Below, one piece after another: positions 17,638 to 26,467 of a DNA stretch of 64,000 nucleotides. Made by a program: the position numbers and the translations under genes. Origin of the DNA: Cyclobacteriaceae bacterium (GTDB taxonomy: Bacteria; Bacteroidota; Bacteroidia; Cytophagales; Cyclobacteriaceae); assembly GCA_028285445.1 (NCBI GenBank), contig JANQPQ010000043.1, positions 1 through 64,000 of the forward strand. The letters are read 5' to 3'. Under the pieces are notes generated by a model, which did no database searches, was not told where the DNA came from, and saw only the letters and a list, made by a program, of their open reading frames with translations. Position 1 is the stretch's first letter. Every line of letters starts with the position of its first letter.

Positions 17638-19387
17638 GAAGCTTCCGGTCAGCAATTTTCTTGTCGATAAGATCGGATGAAGGATTTAGTTCTTTGGACT
17701 TCTGCCACTGCTCTACGGCACCGTCAATATCCCCGAGTTTGTAGAGTATATCGCCATAGTGCTCAAAGTGTGTTGCATTGTCTTCCTCGCTGGCTAATGC
17801 CTTTTCGATGTACTTTCGAGCTTCCTCATATTCTCCCAGCATAAACAATACCCAGGCGTGGGTATCCAGGTAGGTAGCATTATCGGGGTTCCTCTCCACC
17901 AACTTAGCAGACATCCTCTTTGCGGTTTCCAGCTTGTCCCTCCTGAGGGATAGGAAATAGCTATAGTTATTCAACACCAGGTCGTCGTTTGGGTTGTGGT
18001 TCAAAACTGCTTCATAGGCCGCATCTGATTTGTCGTACAGTTTTGCTCCATTATAGGCATCTCCAAGCATACTATTAAACAAACTCGTTAGCTTGGCATC
18101 GGAGCGAGAGAGTTTTCTTCCTTGTTCAAGGGCCTGAATGGCTTCCGGAAAATTATCTTTTCTGTAATTCGCATAGCCGTTATAGTAATAAAACACATTC
18201 TGGTTGGGAAAAAGCTCCAATGCAGCCTCAGAATGAACAAGTACGCTATCTATCAAGTCAAGGTCAGATTCCAGGTTAAGTATGTTCTGCCAAACGGCAA
18301 AATTGGAATCATCGAGCGTGATTGAATAAAGATATTCTTCTACTGCCTTCTCTTTTTCAGCTAGCTCAAGAAAGATGTTTGCACGAGTGGTGTGGGCTAC
18401 CGCTTGATTTGGATGGAGCTGAACAATCTTTTCAGAGAGGATCAGCCCCCACCTTCTCATGCCCGGATCAGACAACCTACCTAAGAAACTATTAACAATT
18501 TCTACTTTAAACTGGAGATCCAGTTGGGGATCATCAAAAGCAAGAGCAACTTGCTCTTGAGCCTTTTCCTCTTCACCAGCAGTCTTGTAGGCGTCAGAAA
18601 GCGTTAGCCTTGCCTGGGAGTTTGCGGGATTCTCCTCCAGAAGTTCTTCAAGGAGTTTAATTCCTTCATTCTCTCTTTTGTTTGAAATCAATATTTCGGC
18701 AAGTGCCATTCTATAATTTTCTATTGCCGGGAAAGCATCAATAAGTTTTTGTCCCTCTTTAATCGCCTCGTCTAACTTATTTTGCTTCAAGTAAATTTTT
18801 TGTTTTTGAAATGAGATTTGCTCACTAACGCCAAAAGCGTTTTCTGCCCTGTTGTAGGTAGCAAGAGCTTGTTCAAGATCACTTTTAAAAAGATAGATAG
18901 CGGCCAGGTCGAACAGGTATTGATCAGTGCCTTTAACGCGTCCGATCAGTTCTTCATACATAGTAGTGGCCTGGTCGAAGTTAGATTGGCGTGTGTATAA
19001 GTCAGCAGCCAGCAGGTAATAGTACTCGTTATTAGGATCAAGCTCAATGGCGTCGTTAATGCTCAACAAAGCCTTATCAACTTCTTCCCCTTTGGCAAGT
19101 ACCTGCGCTATTTTATAATGAATGGCTGCATTCTTGGGCTCGAGATCAAGTGCCCGCTGGAAATAAACAAACGCTTTGGCATAATCTTCAAGAATAAAGT
19201 ATTTCTGCCCTTCTATAAATTGCTCTTCTGCTTTTTGCTGACTTTGTTCTTGCGTTTGCGTATCGGGCGCATTCCTTTTCTTTCTGCCTCTTTGAGCCTG
19301 TACGTCGGCAATAGAAGTGACGCTTAGCACAACCATCAAACAGAGACTAATTGCGTGTTGGCCAAAACGCTTTCCAATCCTTTTCAT
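17630..19387 (-). CDS. Exported tetratricopeptide-repeat protein
   Basis: About 585 residues. A signal peptide (ending ADVQAQ) is followed by a basic stretch (RGRKKRN) and then TPR units almost throughout (for example EDYAKAFVYFQRALDLEPKN, ALLSINDAIELDPNNEYYYL, and GDIDGAVEQWQKSKELNPSS at the end). TPRs mediate protein-protein contacts; the partner is unknown. I chose the ATG at 19387, which has GGGAG just upstream. A longer frame begins at a TTG (19408), but that TTG is the end of a perfect TAACTTTG -7 element and so is unlikely to be translated; an ATG at 19399 is the other option. The TPR-DUF4292-EnvC order points to a periplasmic or outer-membrane job. Confidence 0.85.
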   Translation of the reverse strand: MKRIGKRFGQHAISLCLMVVLSVTSIADVQAQRGRKKRNAPDTQTQEQSQQKAEEQFIEGQKYFILEDYAKAFVYFQRALDLEPKNAAIHYKIAQVLAKGEEVDKALLSINDAIELDPNNEYYYLLAADLYTRQSNFDQATTMYEELIGRVKGTDQYLFDLAAIYLFKSDLEQALATYNRAENAFGVSEQISFQKQKIYLKQNKLDEAIKEGQKLIDAFPAIENYRMALAEILISNKRENEGIKLLEELLEENPANSQARLTLSDAYKTAGEEEKAQEQVALAFDDPQLDLQFKVEIVNSFLGRLSDPGMRRWGLILSEKIVQLHPNQAVAHTTRANIFLELAEKEKAVEEYLYSITLDDSNFAVWQNILNLESDLDLIDSVLVHSEAALELFPNQNVFYYYNGYANYRKDNFPEAIQALEQGRKLSRSDAKLTSLFNSMLGDAYNGAKLYDKSDAAYEAVLNHNPNDDLVLNNYSYFLSLRRDKLETAKRMSAKLVERNPDNATYLDTHAWVLFMLGEYEEARKYIEKALASEEDNATHFEHYGDILYKLGDIDGAVEQWQKSKELNPSSDLIDKKIADRKLHE

Positions 19388-19405
19388 TCTCTCCCACATA
19401 GTTTT

Positions 19406-19413
19406 CAAAGTTA
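19406..19413 (-). promoter_or_regulatory. -7 element for the TPR-DUF4292-envC-like operon
   Basis: Minus-strand TAACTTTG, a perfect TAnnTTTG match, 18 bp before the chosen ATG (19387). A second near match, TATTTTTC, lies just upstream. No clear -33 TTG. It overlaps the TTG that a longest-frame caller would take as the start. Confidence 0.45.
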
Positions 19414-19497
19414 ACGAAAAATAGCAAAAATGAGTTTATCGGGATGATCACCCATTCAACATTAGTGAATTACAAAATTGATGCCCAAGCCCTGGTG

Positions 19498-21006
19498 TTA
19501 CTCCTCAACTGCAACAATTGATTCCCTTAAACCCTTTCTTTCAATCATAAAAACTACAAGAGCAAATGCCAATGAAACCAACAGGCCTACACCATAGCCA
19601 AGCACCTTGTTTTGAATTTCTACAAATTGAAAGATTGCGGGGATTGCGCAGGCGGCCAATATGTATGCGGAAATTATTTTCAACGGATACGGAATTGGAA
19701 AATGTCTCTTTCCATAGCCATAAGCCAGTAAGCACATAGTTGCATAACATAGAACCGCGCTTATCGCACTTGCTGCCATGCCTAAGATGGGGATGAGAAT
19801 TATATTACCCAGAATCGTAACTGCTGTCCCGACAATTGTAAAGTAGGTGCCATACAGTGTTTTGTCTGTGAGTTTATACCAAATTGAAAGATTCACATAT
19901 ACACCAAATAACAACTTTGCCAGTAATATTATCGGCACCAGGTATAGGGCTTGCCAATAACTTTCATTTCTCAGGGTAATTCTGGCAATAAGCTCTACGT
20001 TAAGACTAATAGCCACCATTATTACAGCACTTGCAATTACAAAGTATCGCATCACCCGGGCGAACAATTCCGGGGCATTCTTATCGGCGGAGTTACTAAA
20101 GAAAAACGGTTCGCCAGCAAAGCGAAAGGCCTGTATGGCCAACATCATGAATATGCCAAGTTTAAAGCTTGCGCTATAAACACCAAGGGCTTCCATGGAG
20201 CTTAAATGGCTATAAAAGCTGTCTGGTAATATGGCTGGCAATAGTATTTTATCAAGATTTTCGTTAAGCATGCCAGCCAGCCCGGTTAGAAGAATAGGTA
20301 AACCGTATAAGAGCATTGGCTTAAATGCATGCCATTGGAAGGTCAGTCTGATGCCCAATAACTCCCTCCACAGTAGCAAAACTACTGATAGGCTGCCCAG
20401 TAGATTTGCCAGAAAAACGTAGCCGATTTCTAGGGAAGGTGAGTAGAAGTTAGATACCAACTGATTAGCGACCGGTAGGTATTTACCTGCAGCGATATCC
20501 CTGAGAACCACTAAGAAGATGAAATTCAATGCCAACGTGATAGCGATTCCCGATACCCGGGTAACGACGAATTTAAGGGCACGGTTTTGCAATCGAAGCC
20601 TGGCAAAGGGTAGGGCCACTATGGCATCAAGCAACATGATTCCCGCAAGCCATTGCACGATGCTTTCGCCATGAAGTAGACTAAGGTAAGAGGCAATAGG
20701 AGAAGCCAGGAGAAAAATTGCAACGCTTATAACAAGGCTGGTAATAAGGATGGCTGAGGCAGCGATGTGATAGTAGTTTGCTTTTTTGTCTTTGGTTGAA
20801 AACCTGAAAAATGCCGTTTCCATGCCATAGGTGTACAGGATATTGAAAACCGCCACATACGCGTATAAGAGGCTAATTGACCCAAACTGACCTTCAGCAA
20901 ATACCTCTGTGTGTAAGGGAACTAATAGGAAATTCAGCATTCTGCCAAGAATGCTGCTAACACCATAAAGTGCCGTTTGTCCGGCCAGGGCCTTTATTTT
21001 ATTCAT
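19498..21006 (-). CDS. Oligosaccharide flippase / polysaccharide biosynthesis membrane protein (MOP superfamily)
   Basis: 502 residues from the ATG at 21006 (a GTG two codons earlier is less likely). About 14 hydrophobic helices fill the protein; the N-terminus (IKALAGQTALYGVSSILGRMLNFLLVPLHTEVF) is the standard opening of Wzx-type flippases, which move undecaprenyl-linked glycans or similar lipids across the inner membrane. The substrate cannot be read from the sequence, and no glycosyltransferase cluster is adjacent, so it could act on O-antigen, capsule or a peptidoglycan precursor. It follows the crotonase gene by 26 bp and is probably co-transcribed with it. In related Bacteroidota a flippase of this type often lies near the TPR-DUF4292-EnvC genes, as here. 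Confidence 0.88.
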   Translation of the reverse strand: MNKIKALAGQTALYGVSSILGRMLNFLLVPLHTEVFAEGQFGSISLLYAYVAVFNILYTYGMETAFFRFSTKDKKANYYHIAASAILITSLVISVAIFLLASPIASYLSLLHGESIVQWLAGIMLLDAIVALPFARLRLQNRALKFVVTRVSGIAITLALNFIFLVVLRDIAAGKYLPVANQLVSNFYSPSLEIGYVFLANLLGSLSVVLLLWRELLGIRLTFQWHAFKPMLLYGLPILLTGLAGMLNENLDKILLPAILPDSFYSHLSSMEALGVYSASFKLGIFMMLAIQAFRFAGEPFFFSNSADKNAPELFARVMRYFVIASAVIMVAISLNVELIARITLRNESYWQALYLVPIILLAKLLFGVYVNLSIWYKLTDKTLYGTYFTIVGTAVTILGNIILIPILGMAASAISAVLCYATMCLLAYGYGKRHFPIPYPLKIISAYILAACAIPAIFQFVEIQNKVLGYGVGLLVSLAFALVVFMIERKGLRESIVAVEE

Positions 21007-21032
21007 AGGCACGGAGCGGCTTGACTTCGCGT

Positions 21033-21818
21033 TTAGTTTCCGGTGAAGTTGGCCTTCCTTTTTTCAACAAATGCGGCGGTTCCCTCCTTGAAGTCGTTCG
21101 TTTTGCAGCAATTCATAAAACTGTTGGCCTCAGCCTGGTATCCTCTCCCATCGTCATTGTAATAAGCATTAACACTGTTGATAACCATGCCAACAGCCAC
21201 CGGAGCCTTTGATAATGCTTTTTCAAGTATTTGCCGACTTTGCGTCATTAACTCCTCGTGGCTTTCAACTACGTGGTTAACAAGTCCTAAGGCCTTGGCA
21301 TCTTCTGCCGAGACTGTATCCCCGGTAATCATCAATTCAATGGCTTTTCCCTTGCCAATTAGTTGCGTGAGCCTTTGGGTACCACCGTAACCCGGAATCA
21401 GCCCCAGGTTTACTTCAGGTTGGCCGAATTTGGCGTTGGAAGAAGCTAACCGAATATGGCAAGCCATAGCAAGTTCGCAGCCCCCGCCTAATGCGAAGCC
21501 GTTGACGGCAGCAATAACAGGTTTCTCAAGGTTTTCGATCATGGAAAAAATCTCCTGCCCGTTCTCGGCAAACTTTCGCGCAGTTACTTCATTCAGTTCT
21601 GAAATCTCCTTGATATCAGCACCGGCTACGAAAGATTTCTCTCCGGCCCCAGTCACGATGACGCCCCTCACGGAGTTGTCATCATATACTTCCTGGAACG
21701 CGTTTTTTATCTCAGCCATTGTCTGAGTGTTCAAAGCATTTAAACTTTCGGGTCTATTTATGGTAATAGTTCTAATACCATTAAAGTCTTCAAGTTTTAG
21801 GTATTGATAATTGCTCAT
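21033..21818 (-). CDS. Enoyl-CoA hydratase/isomerase (crotonase) family protein
   Basis: 261 residues from the ATG at 21818. The crotonase fold is clear: SFVAGADIKEI and AAVNGFALGGGCELAMACH form the oxyanion hole, and the acidic pair typical of hydratases is present (GGGCELA and FGQPEVNLGLIPGYGGTQRL). It most likely hydrates trans-2-enoyl-CoA in fatty acid or amino acid oxidation; a dehydration role such as 3-hydroxybutyryl-CoA dehydratase cannot be excluded. A longer frame starts at TTG 21839, but that TTG is the end of a perfect TATCTTTG promoter element, so the ATG is preferred. The neighbouring flippase is functionally unrelated. Confidence 0.93.
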   Translation of the reverse strand: MSNYQYLKLEDFNGIRTITINRPESLNALNTQTMAEIKNAFQEVYDDNSVRGVIVTGAGEKSFVAGADIKEISELNEVTARKFAENGQEIFSMIENLEKPVIAAVNGFALGGGCELAMACHIRLASSNAKFGQPEVNLGLIPGYGGTQRLTQLIGKGKAIELMITGDTVSAEDAKALGLVNHVVESHEELMTQSRQILEKALSKAPVAVGMVINSVNAYYNDDGRGYQAEANSFMNCCKTNDFKEGTAAFVEKRKANFTGN

Positions 21819-21836
21819 GTGTTCTTGTTTAACATT

Positions 21837-21844
21837 CAAAGATA
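21837..21844 (-). promoter_or_regulatory. -7 element for crotonase-flippase transcript
   Basis: Minus-strand TATCTTTG, a perfect TAnnTTTG match, 18 bp before the crotonase ATG at 21818. The -33 region reads GTT at about the right distance and not TTG. Confidence 0.5.
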
Positions 21845-21890
21845 GTGACCCATGACGGCATTAACCCTGTTAGGTCAACTCTAGCCAGTT

Positions 21891-22847
21891 TTAGGTGTTT
21901 TGAGGGCCAGTAATACTAAGGTTAGCAAGCATATCTTTAGTCATAGCTTCAAGATCAAAGCGGTGATCCCAACCCCAATCATCCCGTGCTGCAGAGTCAT
22001 CAATTGAATCCGGCCATGATTCCGCAATCTTCTGACGAAAATCCGGCTTGTAATTAATAGTAAATGCAGGCAACTCTAATTTGATTGCTTCTGCAATTTG
22101 CGAAGGCGTGAAGCTCATAGCGGCGATATTGTAACTAGACCGGATTTTGACACTGGCAGCCGGGGCCTGCATGAGTTCAATTGTACCTCTCACCGCGTCA
22201 TCCATATACATCATCGGCAGCATGGCATCAGGCTGAAGAAAGCACTCATAGTTTTCGCCACGAATTGCGTAGTGAAAGATATCTACGGCATAATCCGTTG
22301 TGCCGCCGCCAGGCAGTGTTTTGTAGCCAGCCAAGCCCGGATAGCGCAGGCTTCTCACGTCTATACCGTACTTGTTAAAGTAGTACTCACACCAACGTTC
22401 GCCAGCTAGTTTGCTAATACCATAAACTGTGTTAGGGTCCATGATAGTATGCTGTGGGGTATTTTCCACGGGCGTGCCCGGGCCAAAGCATGCAATAGAA
22501 CTGGGCCAATAGACTTTCTGTATCTGTTTTTCCTTTGCTATCTGCAGTACATTAAGCAAGCTTTGCATATTAAGGTTCCATGCCAGCATTGGCTTCGCCT
22601 CACCTTTCGCAGACAACATGGCTGCTAAATGATAAATCTGGTTGACTTTATACTGGTCAACTACTTGGACGATTCTTTCAGGATTGAGCGCATCTACGAT
22701 TTCCATAGGCCCGTCTGAAAACGAAGATTCAGGTGTTCGGACATCACTTGCAATGACATTATCTGAGCCAAAAATGTCTCGAAGGGAAACAACCAATTCG
22801 GAGCCGAGCTGACCAAGCGCCCCAATCACTAATATGCGTTCTGTCAA
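21891..22847 (-). CDS. tdh: L-threonine 3-dehydrogenase, SDR (NAD-dependent epimerase) type
   Basis: 318 residues of an extended short-chain dehydrogenase. The NAD-binding GALGQLG motif is at residues 9-15, the catalytic pair is Y142/K146 in VYGISKLAGE, and the serine region is WPSSIACFGP. The SDR-type threonine dehydrogenases oxidise L-threonine to 2-amino-3-ketobutyrate. The assignment over a generic sugar epimerase rests on the divergent neighbour kbl, which carries out the next step, and on family-like sequence (MDPNTVYGISKLAGERWCEYY, RYPGLAGYKTLPGGGTTDYAVDIFH). The start is TTG at 22847; no in-frame ATG exists nearby. Confidence 0.9.
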   Translation of the reverse strand: MTERILVIGALGQLGSELVVSLRDIFGSDNVIASDVRTPESSFSDGPMEIVDALNPERIVQVVDQYKVNQIYHLAAMLSAKGEAKPMLAWNLNMQSLLNVLQIAKEKQIQKVYWPSSIACFGPGTPVENTPQHTIMDPNTVYGISKLAGERWCEYYFNKYGIDVRSLRYPGLAGYKTLPGGGTTDYAVDIFHYAIRGENYECFLQPDAMLPMMYMDDAVRGTIELMQAPAASVKIRSSYNIAAMSFTPSQIAEAIKLELPAFTINYKPDFRQKIAESWPDSIDDSAARDDWGWDHRFDLEAMTKDMLANLSITGPQNT

Positions 22848-22920
22848 ACCAATTGTTTTGCGCGAAAATACAAATTATTAAGATGCTCCAAAACCGTAAG
22901 GCCAGCACTAACCATATTGC

Positions 22921-22928
22921 TATATTTG
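22921..22928 (+). promoter_or_regulatory. -7 element for kbl
   Basis: TATATTTG, a perfect TAnnTTTG match, 30 bp before the kbl ATG, in the 111-bp gap between the divergent threonine genes. The -33 box is not evident. For the divergent tdh gene, minus-strand TATTTTCG (one mismatch) near 22864-22871 is the best candidate. Confidence 0.5.
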
Positions 22929-22958
22929 CGACAGTAAGTCAATTCAAAGAATATATCA

Positions 22959-24149
22959 ATGTACGATTCCATTAAGCCTAAGCTGCAACAAGAAATCGCT
23001 GACATTAAGGAGGCGGGACTTTATAAAAATGAAAGAATAATAGCGACTCCCCAAGGAGCTGTAATTAAGACTGAAGATGGGCGGGAGGTAATTAACTTCT
23101 GTGCCAACAATTACCTGGGGCTTTCGTCTCATCCCAAGGTAATTGAGGCTGCCAAAGCTGGAATTGATACTCATGGCTATGGTATGTCTTCAGTACGATT
23201 TATTTGCGGCACGCAGGATATACACAAGGAGCTCGAAGGCAAGATTTCCGAATTCCTGGGAATGGAAGATACGATCTTATATGCGGCGGCTTTTGATGCC
23301 AACGGCGGAGTATTTGAGCCCCTGCTTGGGCCCGAGGATGCTATTATCTCTGATGCTTTAAACCATGCATCAATTATAGATGGGGTAAGGTTGTGCAAGG
23401 CTCAGCGACTTAGATATAATCATAACGATATGGATGACCTGGAGCAAAAGCTCCAAGAGGCACAAGATGCCAAGCAAAAGATCATAGTTACGGATGGCGC
23501 ATTTTCCATGGATGGCACCATTGCCCAACTGGATAAAATCTGCGATTTAGCTGATAAGTATGGGGCATTGGTAATGACTGACGAATGTCACGCCACTGGA
23601 TTCTTGGGTGAAACCGGACGTGGTGTACATGAATATCGGGGCGTGATGGACCGCGTTGACATAATTACCGGAACACTGGGCAAAGCCTTAGGTGGCGCCT
23701 CAGGAGGGTTTACGTCCGGCAAGAAGGAAATTATTGAGTTGTTGCGTCAGCGATCGAGACCTTATCTGTTTTCAAATACGGTAGCACCATCAATAGTAGC
23801 CGGATCAATTGCGGTTATAGATATGCTATCGGAGACTACTGAATTAAGAGATAAGCTTGAAAGCAACACAAAATATTTCCGGGAGAAAATGACAGCCGCT
23901 GGCTTTGACATAAAACCTGGAGATCACCCTATTGTTCCCATTATGCTTTATGAAGCGGTGCTGTCACAAAAGTTTGCTGAGAGGCTACTAGAACTTGGGA
24001 TTTACGTAATTGGCTTCTACTACCCAGTGGTACCCAAAGGCCAGGCCCGAATCAGGGTACAGATTTCGGCAGTTCATGACCAGGAACACCTTGATAAGGC
24101 CATAGAAAGCTTCACGGCGGTTGGCATGGAACTGGGAGTAATAAATTAA
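22959..24149 (+). CDS. kbl: Glycine C-acetyltransferase (2-amino-3-ketobutyrate CoA ligase)
   Basis: 396 residues, matching the PLP-dependent alpha-oxoamine synthase family. KBL cleaves 2-amino-3-ketobutyrate with CoA to glycine and acetyl-CoA. The PLP lysine is K242 in [10 protein letters not shown]; other family blocks are [42 protein letters not shown] and the C-terminal [11 protein letters not shown]. The divergent gene encodes threonine dehydrogenase, so the pair forms the complete threonine-to-glycine route; the glycine can feed the glycine cleavage system whose H protein is also encoded in the window. Start is ATG. The stop is one base from the convergent cdaA stop. Confidence 0.96.
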   Translation: MYDSIKPKLQQEIADIKEAGLYKNERIIATPQGAVIKTEDGREVINFCANNYLGLSSHPKVIEAAKAGIDTHGYGMSSVRFICGTQDIHKELEGKISEFLGMEDTILYAAAFDANGGVFEPLLGPEDAIISDALNHASIIDGVRLCKAQRLRYNHNDMDDLEQKLQEAQDAKQKIIVTDGAFSMDGTIAQLDKICDLADKYGALVMTDECHATGFLGETGRGVHEYRGVMDRVDIITGTLGKALGGASGGFTSGKKEIIELLRQRSRPYLFSNTVAPSIVAGSIAVIDMLSETTELRDKLESNTKYFREKMTAAGFDIKPGDHPIVPIMLYEAVLSQKFAERLLELGIYVIGFYYPVVPKGQARIRVQISAVHDQEHLDKAIESFTAVGMELGVIN

Positions 24150-24150
24150 C

Positions 24151-25032
24151 CTACGCTTCTTTTAGTTCTTGAGTGGCAGGCTCGGTAGTCGGGGTAGCCT
24201 CTTCTGATTCCACTGATTCGGCGGCGTCTTCTGAATCTTCGTATAGATATTCTGTTATTTTCTTCCTTAAGTCCGGCGATGAGAGGTTATGGAAGAATTT
24301 ACCGCTTCGTACAAGTGAAATTTCACCAGTTTCCTCAGACACGACAAGCACCAATGAATCTGTTGTTTCGCTCATACCGAGTGCAGCCCGGTGTCTGAGT
24401 CCATATTGGGCTGGTAAGTTGTCATTCTCTGAAACAGGCAGAATGCAGCGGGCGGCCTCGATTCGGCCTTTGTAAATAATCACCGCGCCATCATGCAAAG
24501 GGCTATACTTGTTGAAGATCGACAGTAGCAGTCTCTTGGATACACGTGCATCAATGGGGTCACCAGATTCGGCATAGAATTTTAACTGCGAACTTTTAGA
24601 GAACACAACAAGTGCGCCCGTATTAGAGCTTGAAAGGGACTTTGCGGCATCAACTACTGGCGATACATTAAATTCTCTGTGTTGCTCTCCGCGTTTCCAC
24701 AATCTGAAATTTTCAAGAATATTTTCTTTATCAAAAGAGGTTGACTTTCCAATTAGTAGCAGAAACTTGCGGATTTCTTGTTGGAAAAGGATGATTACCG
24801 CCAATACTCCTACGCCCATGAACTGACCAAGGATGGCGCTTAGCAATTCCATTTCAGCTGCCTTAACAACTAGAAATATCAAATAGAGGGAAAGGAAGCC
24901 GAGAAAAATTCTGACCGCCACACTACCCCGCATGAGTTTGTAAAGTTGGTAGAGCAGTATACTTACAAACAGGATATCAAAAACGTCTACCCATGAAATA
25001 TCCAGAAACCCTATTTTGAATGCATAAATCAC
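24151..25032 (-). CDS. cdaA: Diadenylate cyclase CdaA
   Basis: 293 residues. Three N-terminal transmembrane helices (about 10-85) are followed by the DAC domain, which makes cyclic di-AMP from two ATP. Both signature motifs are present: DGA at 181-183 (SPLHDGAVII) and RHR at 213-215 (GLRHRAALG). The C-terminus is a short acidic, Glu/Thr-rich tail. The start is GTG at 25032, overlapping the folP stop by four bases (GTGA), so translation is coupled. c-di-AMP controls osmolyte/potassium balance and wall homeostasis in bacteria that make it. No CdaR or phosphodiesterase gene is adjacent; in Bacteroidota the usual neighbour is folP, as here. Confidence 0.96.
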   Translation of the reverse strand: MIYAFKIGFLDISWVDVFDILFVSILLYQLYKLMRGSVAVRIFLGFLSLYLIFLVVKAAEMELLSAILGQFMGVGVLAVIILFQQEIRKFLLLIGKSTSFDKENILENFRLWKRGEQHREFNVSPVVDAAKSLSSSNTGALVVFSKSSQLKFYAESGDPIDARVSKRLLLSIFNKYSPLHDGAVIIYKGRIEAARCILPVSENDNLPAQYGLRHRAALGMSETTDSLVLVVSEETGEISLVRSGKFFHNLSSPDLRKKITEYLYEDSEDAAESVESEEATPTTEPATQELKEA

Positions 25033-25880
25033 GCTACTTCACTAAACAATTTTACAGCCTCTTTTGCCTCCTTAACATCGTGCACCCGCAGGATGTTAGC
25101 TCCTTTCATCAGCGCTATAGTGTTTAACACGGTGCTGCCGTTAAGAGCTTGCTCTGGTGTAATATCCAGAGTCTTATATACCATTGATTTTCGGGATAGA
25201 CCAACCAGTAGCGGGAGGTTCAATACCTTAAAATACTCCAAATTTTTCAGTATTTCATAGTTTTGCTCTACTGTTTTGGCAAAGCCAAATCCCGGGTCTA
25301 CAATTATATCATTAACCCCCAAATCCCTAAGTTTATTTACTTTGTCCTGCAAGTCTTCAACAACCTCCAAAACCACCTTTTGGTAGTCAGTTTCTTTGGC
25401 CATAGTCTGCGGAGTTCCCCTCATATGCATTAGAATATATGGCACATTCCTGCTACTAATTAATTCGTACATCTTGGGGTCAAGGTTACCCCCTGAAATA
25501 TCATTAACTAATGAAGCTCCACTTTCAAGGGCTTCAATAGCCACCTCACTGCGAAAGGTGTCTACCGATATCGGTAAAGCCGGATGTTCCTTACTAATGG
25601 CTGAGATGATCGGAATTGCTCTGTTGCTCTCTTCTTGGGCACTTACATTCTCCGCTCCAGGTCTTGAAGAATACCCTCCAACATCAACCATATCTGCACC
25701 TGCATCAACCATCATTTCCACTTGCTTTAGTGCATCACTCGTATCGAAATGCCTGCCGCCATCGTAAAAAGAGTCGGGTGTAACATTCAGTATTCCCATT
25801 ACCTTCGGTTCACTGATATCGTACACCTGGCCCTTGATATTCAATGTTTTATTTTTTGAAAATAGTGTATCTTGCGCCAC
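25029..25880 (-). CDS. folP: Dihydropteroate synthase
   Basis: 283 residues in the longest frame. DHPS condenses p-aminobenzoate with dihydropterin pyrophosphate in folate synthesis. Signature blocks: VMGILNVTPDSFYDGG, ADMVDVGGYSSRPGA, PISVDTFRS, LVNDISGG, DIIVDPGFGFAKT and LVGLSRKS. The furthest start is GTG at 25880, but a TTG at 25844 (giving MNIKGQVYDISEPKVMGI) matches family N-termini better and would widen the very small 35-bp gap to the divergent DUF1599 gene; I keep the longer form as an upper bound. It is translationally coupled to cdaA downstream. Confidence 0.95.
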   Translation of the reverse strand: MAQDTLFSKNKTLNIKGQVYDISEPKVMGILNVTPDSFYDGGRHFDTSDALKQVEMMVDAGADMVDVGGYSSRPGAENVSAQEESNRAIPIISAISKEHPALPISVDTFRSEVAIEALESGASLVNDISGGNLDPKMYELISSRNVPYILMHMRGTPQTMAKETDYQKVVLEVVEDLQDKVNKLRDLGVNDIIVDPGFGFAKTVEQNYEILKNLEYFKVLNLPLLVGLSRKSMVYKTLDITPEQALNGSTVLNTIALMKGANILRVHDVKEAKEAVKLFSEVA

Positions 25881-25915
25881 TTTAAATCAGTATCAATCGG
25901 GTAAAAATATAATCT

Positions 25916-26467
25916 GTGGAGAGAACTGTCGGCGAATATAAACAAGTTATTGAGGCTTGTAAAGCCCTTTTTGAGAAGAAGACGAAGGATTATGGAACGG
26001 CCTGGAGGATATTAAGATTGCCCTCGCTGACGGATCAGATTTACATTAAAGCGCAAAGGGTACGATCGGTACAGGAAAAAGGCACTCAAAAAGTAGATGA
26101 GGATATTGCGTCTGAATTTGTAGCAATCATTAATTATTGCATTATGGCCATTATGCAGGCTGAATTTTATGATAATGACAAGCTGGAAATGTCATTTGAA
26201 GAACTCGAGCCCGTGTACGACAGAATTGCCGAGGAGACAAGAGGCCTTCTGATGGATAAGAACCACGACTATGGTGAAGCCTGGCGAGAAATGAGACTGA
26301 GTTCTATCACTGATATTATTTTAATGAAAACCCTTAGAGTGAAGCAAATTGAAGATAATGAGGGTGCTACTCTGGTTTCAGAGGGAGTTAGGTCGAACTA
26401 CCAGGACATGATTAACTATGCTGTCTTTTCTCTTATAAAGCTGGAATACGCCAATGAAAATTCTTGA
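25916..26467 (+). CDS. DUF1599 domain protein (tandem repeat of the domain)
   Basis: 183 residues made of two copies of a similar block: KTKDYGTAWRILRLPSLTDQIYIKAQRVRSVQ (about 21-52) and KNHDYGEAWREMRLSSITDIILMKTLRVKQIE (about 117-148), each followed by a helix with an I/M-NY motif. This duplication is a direct observation. The family, DUF1599, has no proven function; the all-helical pattern recalls MazG-like nucleotide pyrophosphohydrolases, which is only a suggestion. The start is GTG at 25916. It overlaps the DoxX-type gene by 14 bp and is divergent from folP with a 35-bp gap. The folP/DUF1599/DoxX neighbourhood is recurrent in Bacteroidota as far as I recall. Confidence 0.85.
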   Translation: MERTVGEYKQVIEACKALFEKKTKDYGTAWRILRLPSLTDQIYIKAQRVRSVQEKGTQKVDEDIASEFVAIINYCIMAIMQAEFYDNDKLEMSFEELEPVYDRIAEETRGLLMDKNHDYGEAWREMRLSSITDIILMKTLRVKQIEDNEGATLVSEGVRSNYQDMINYAVFSLIKLEYANENS

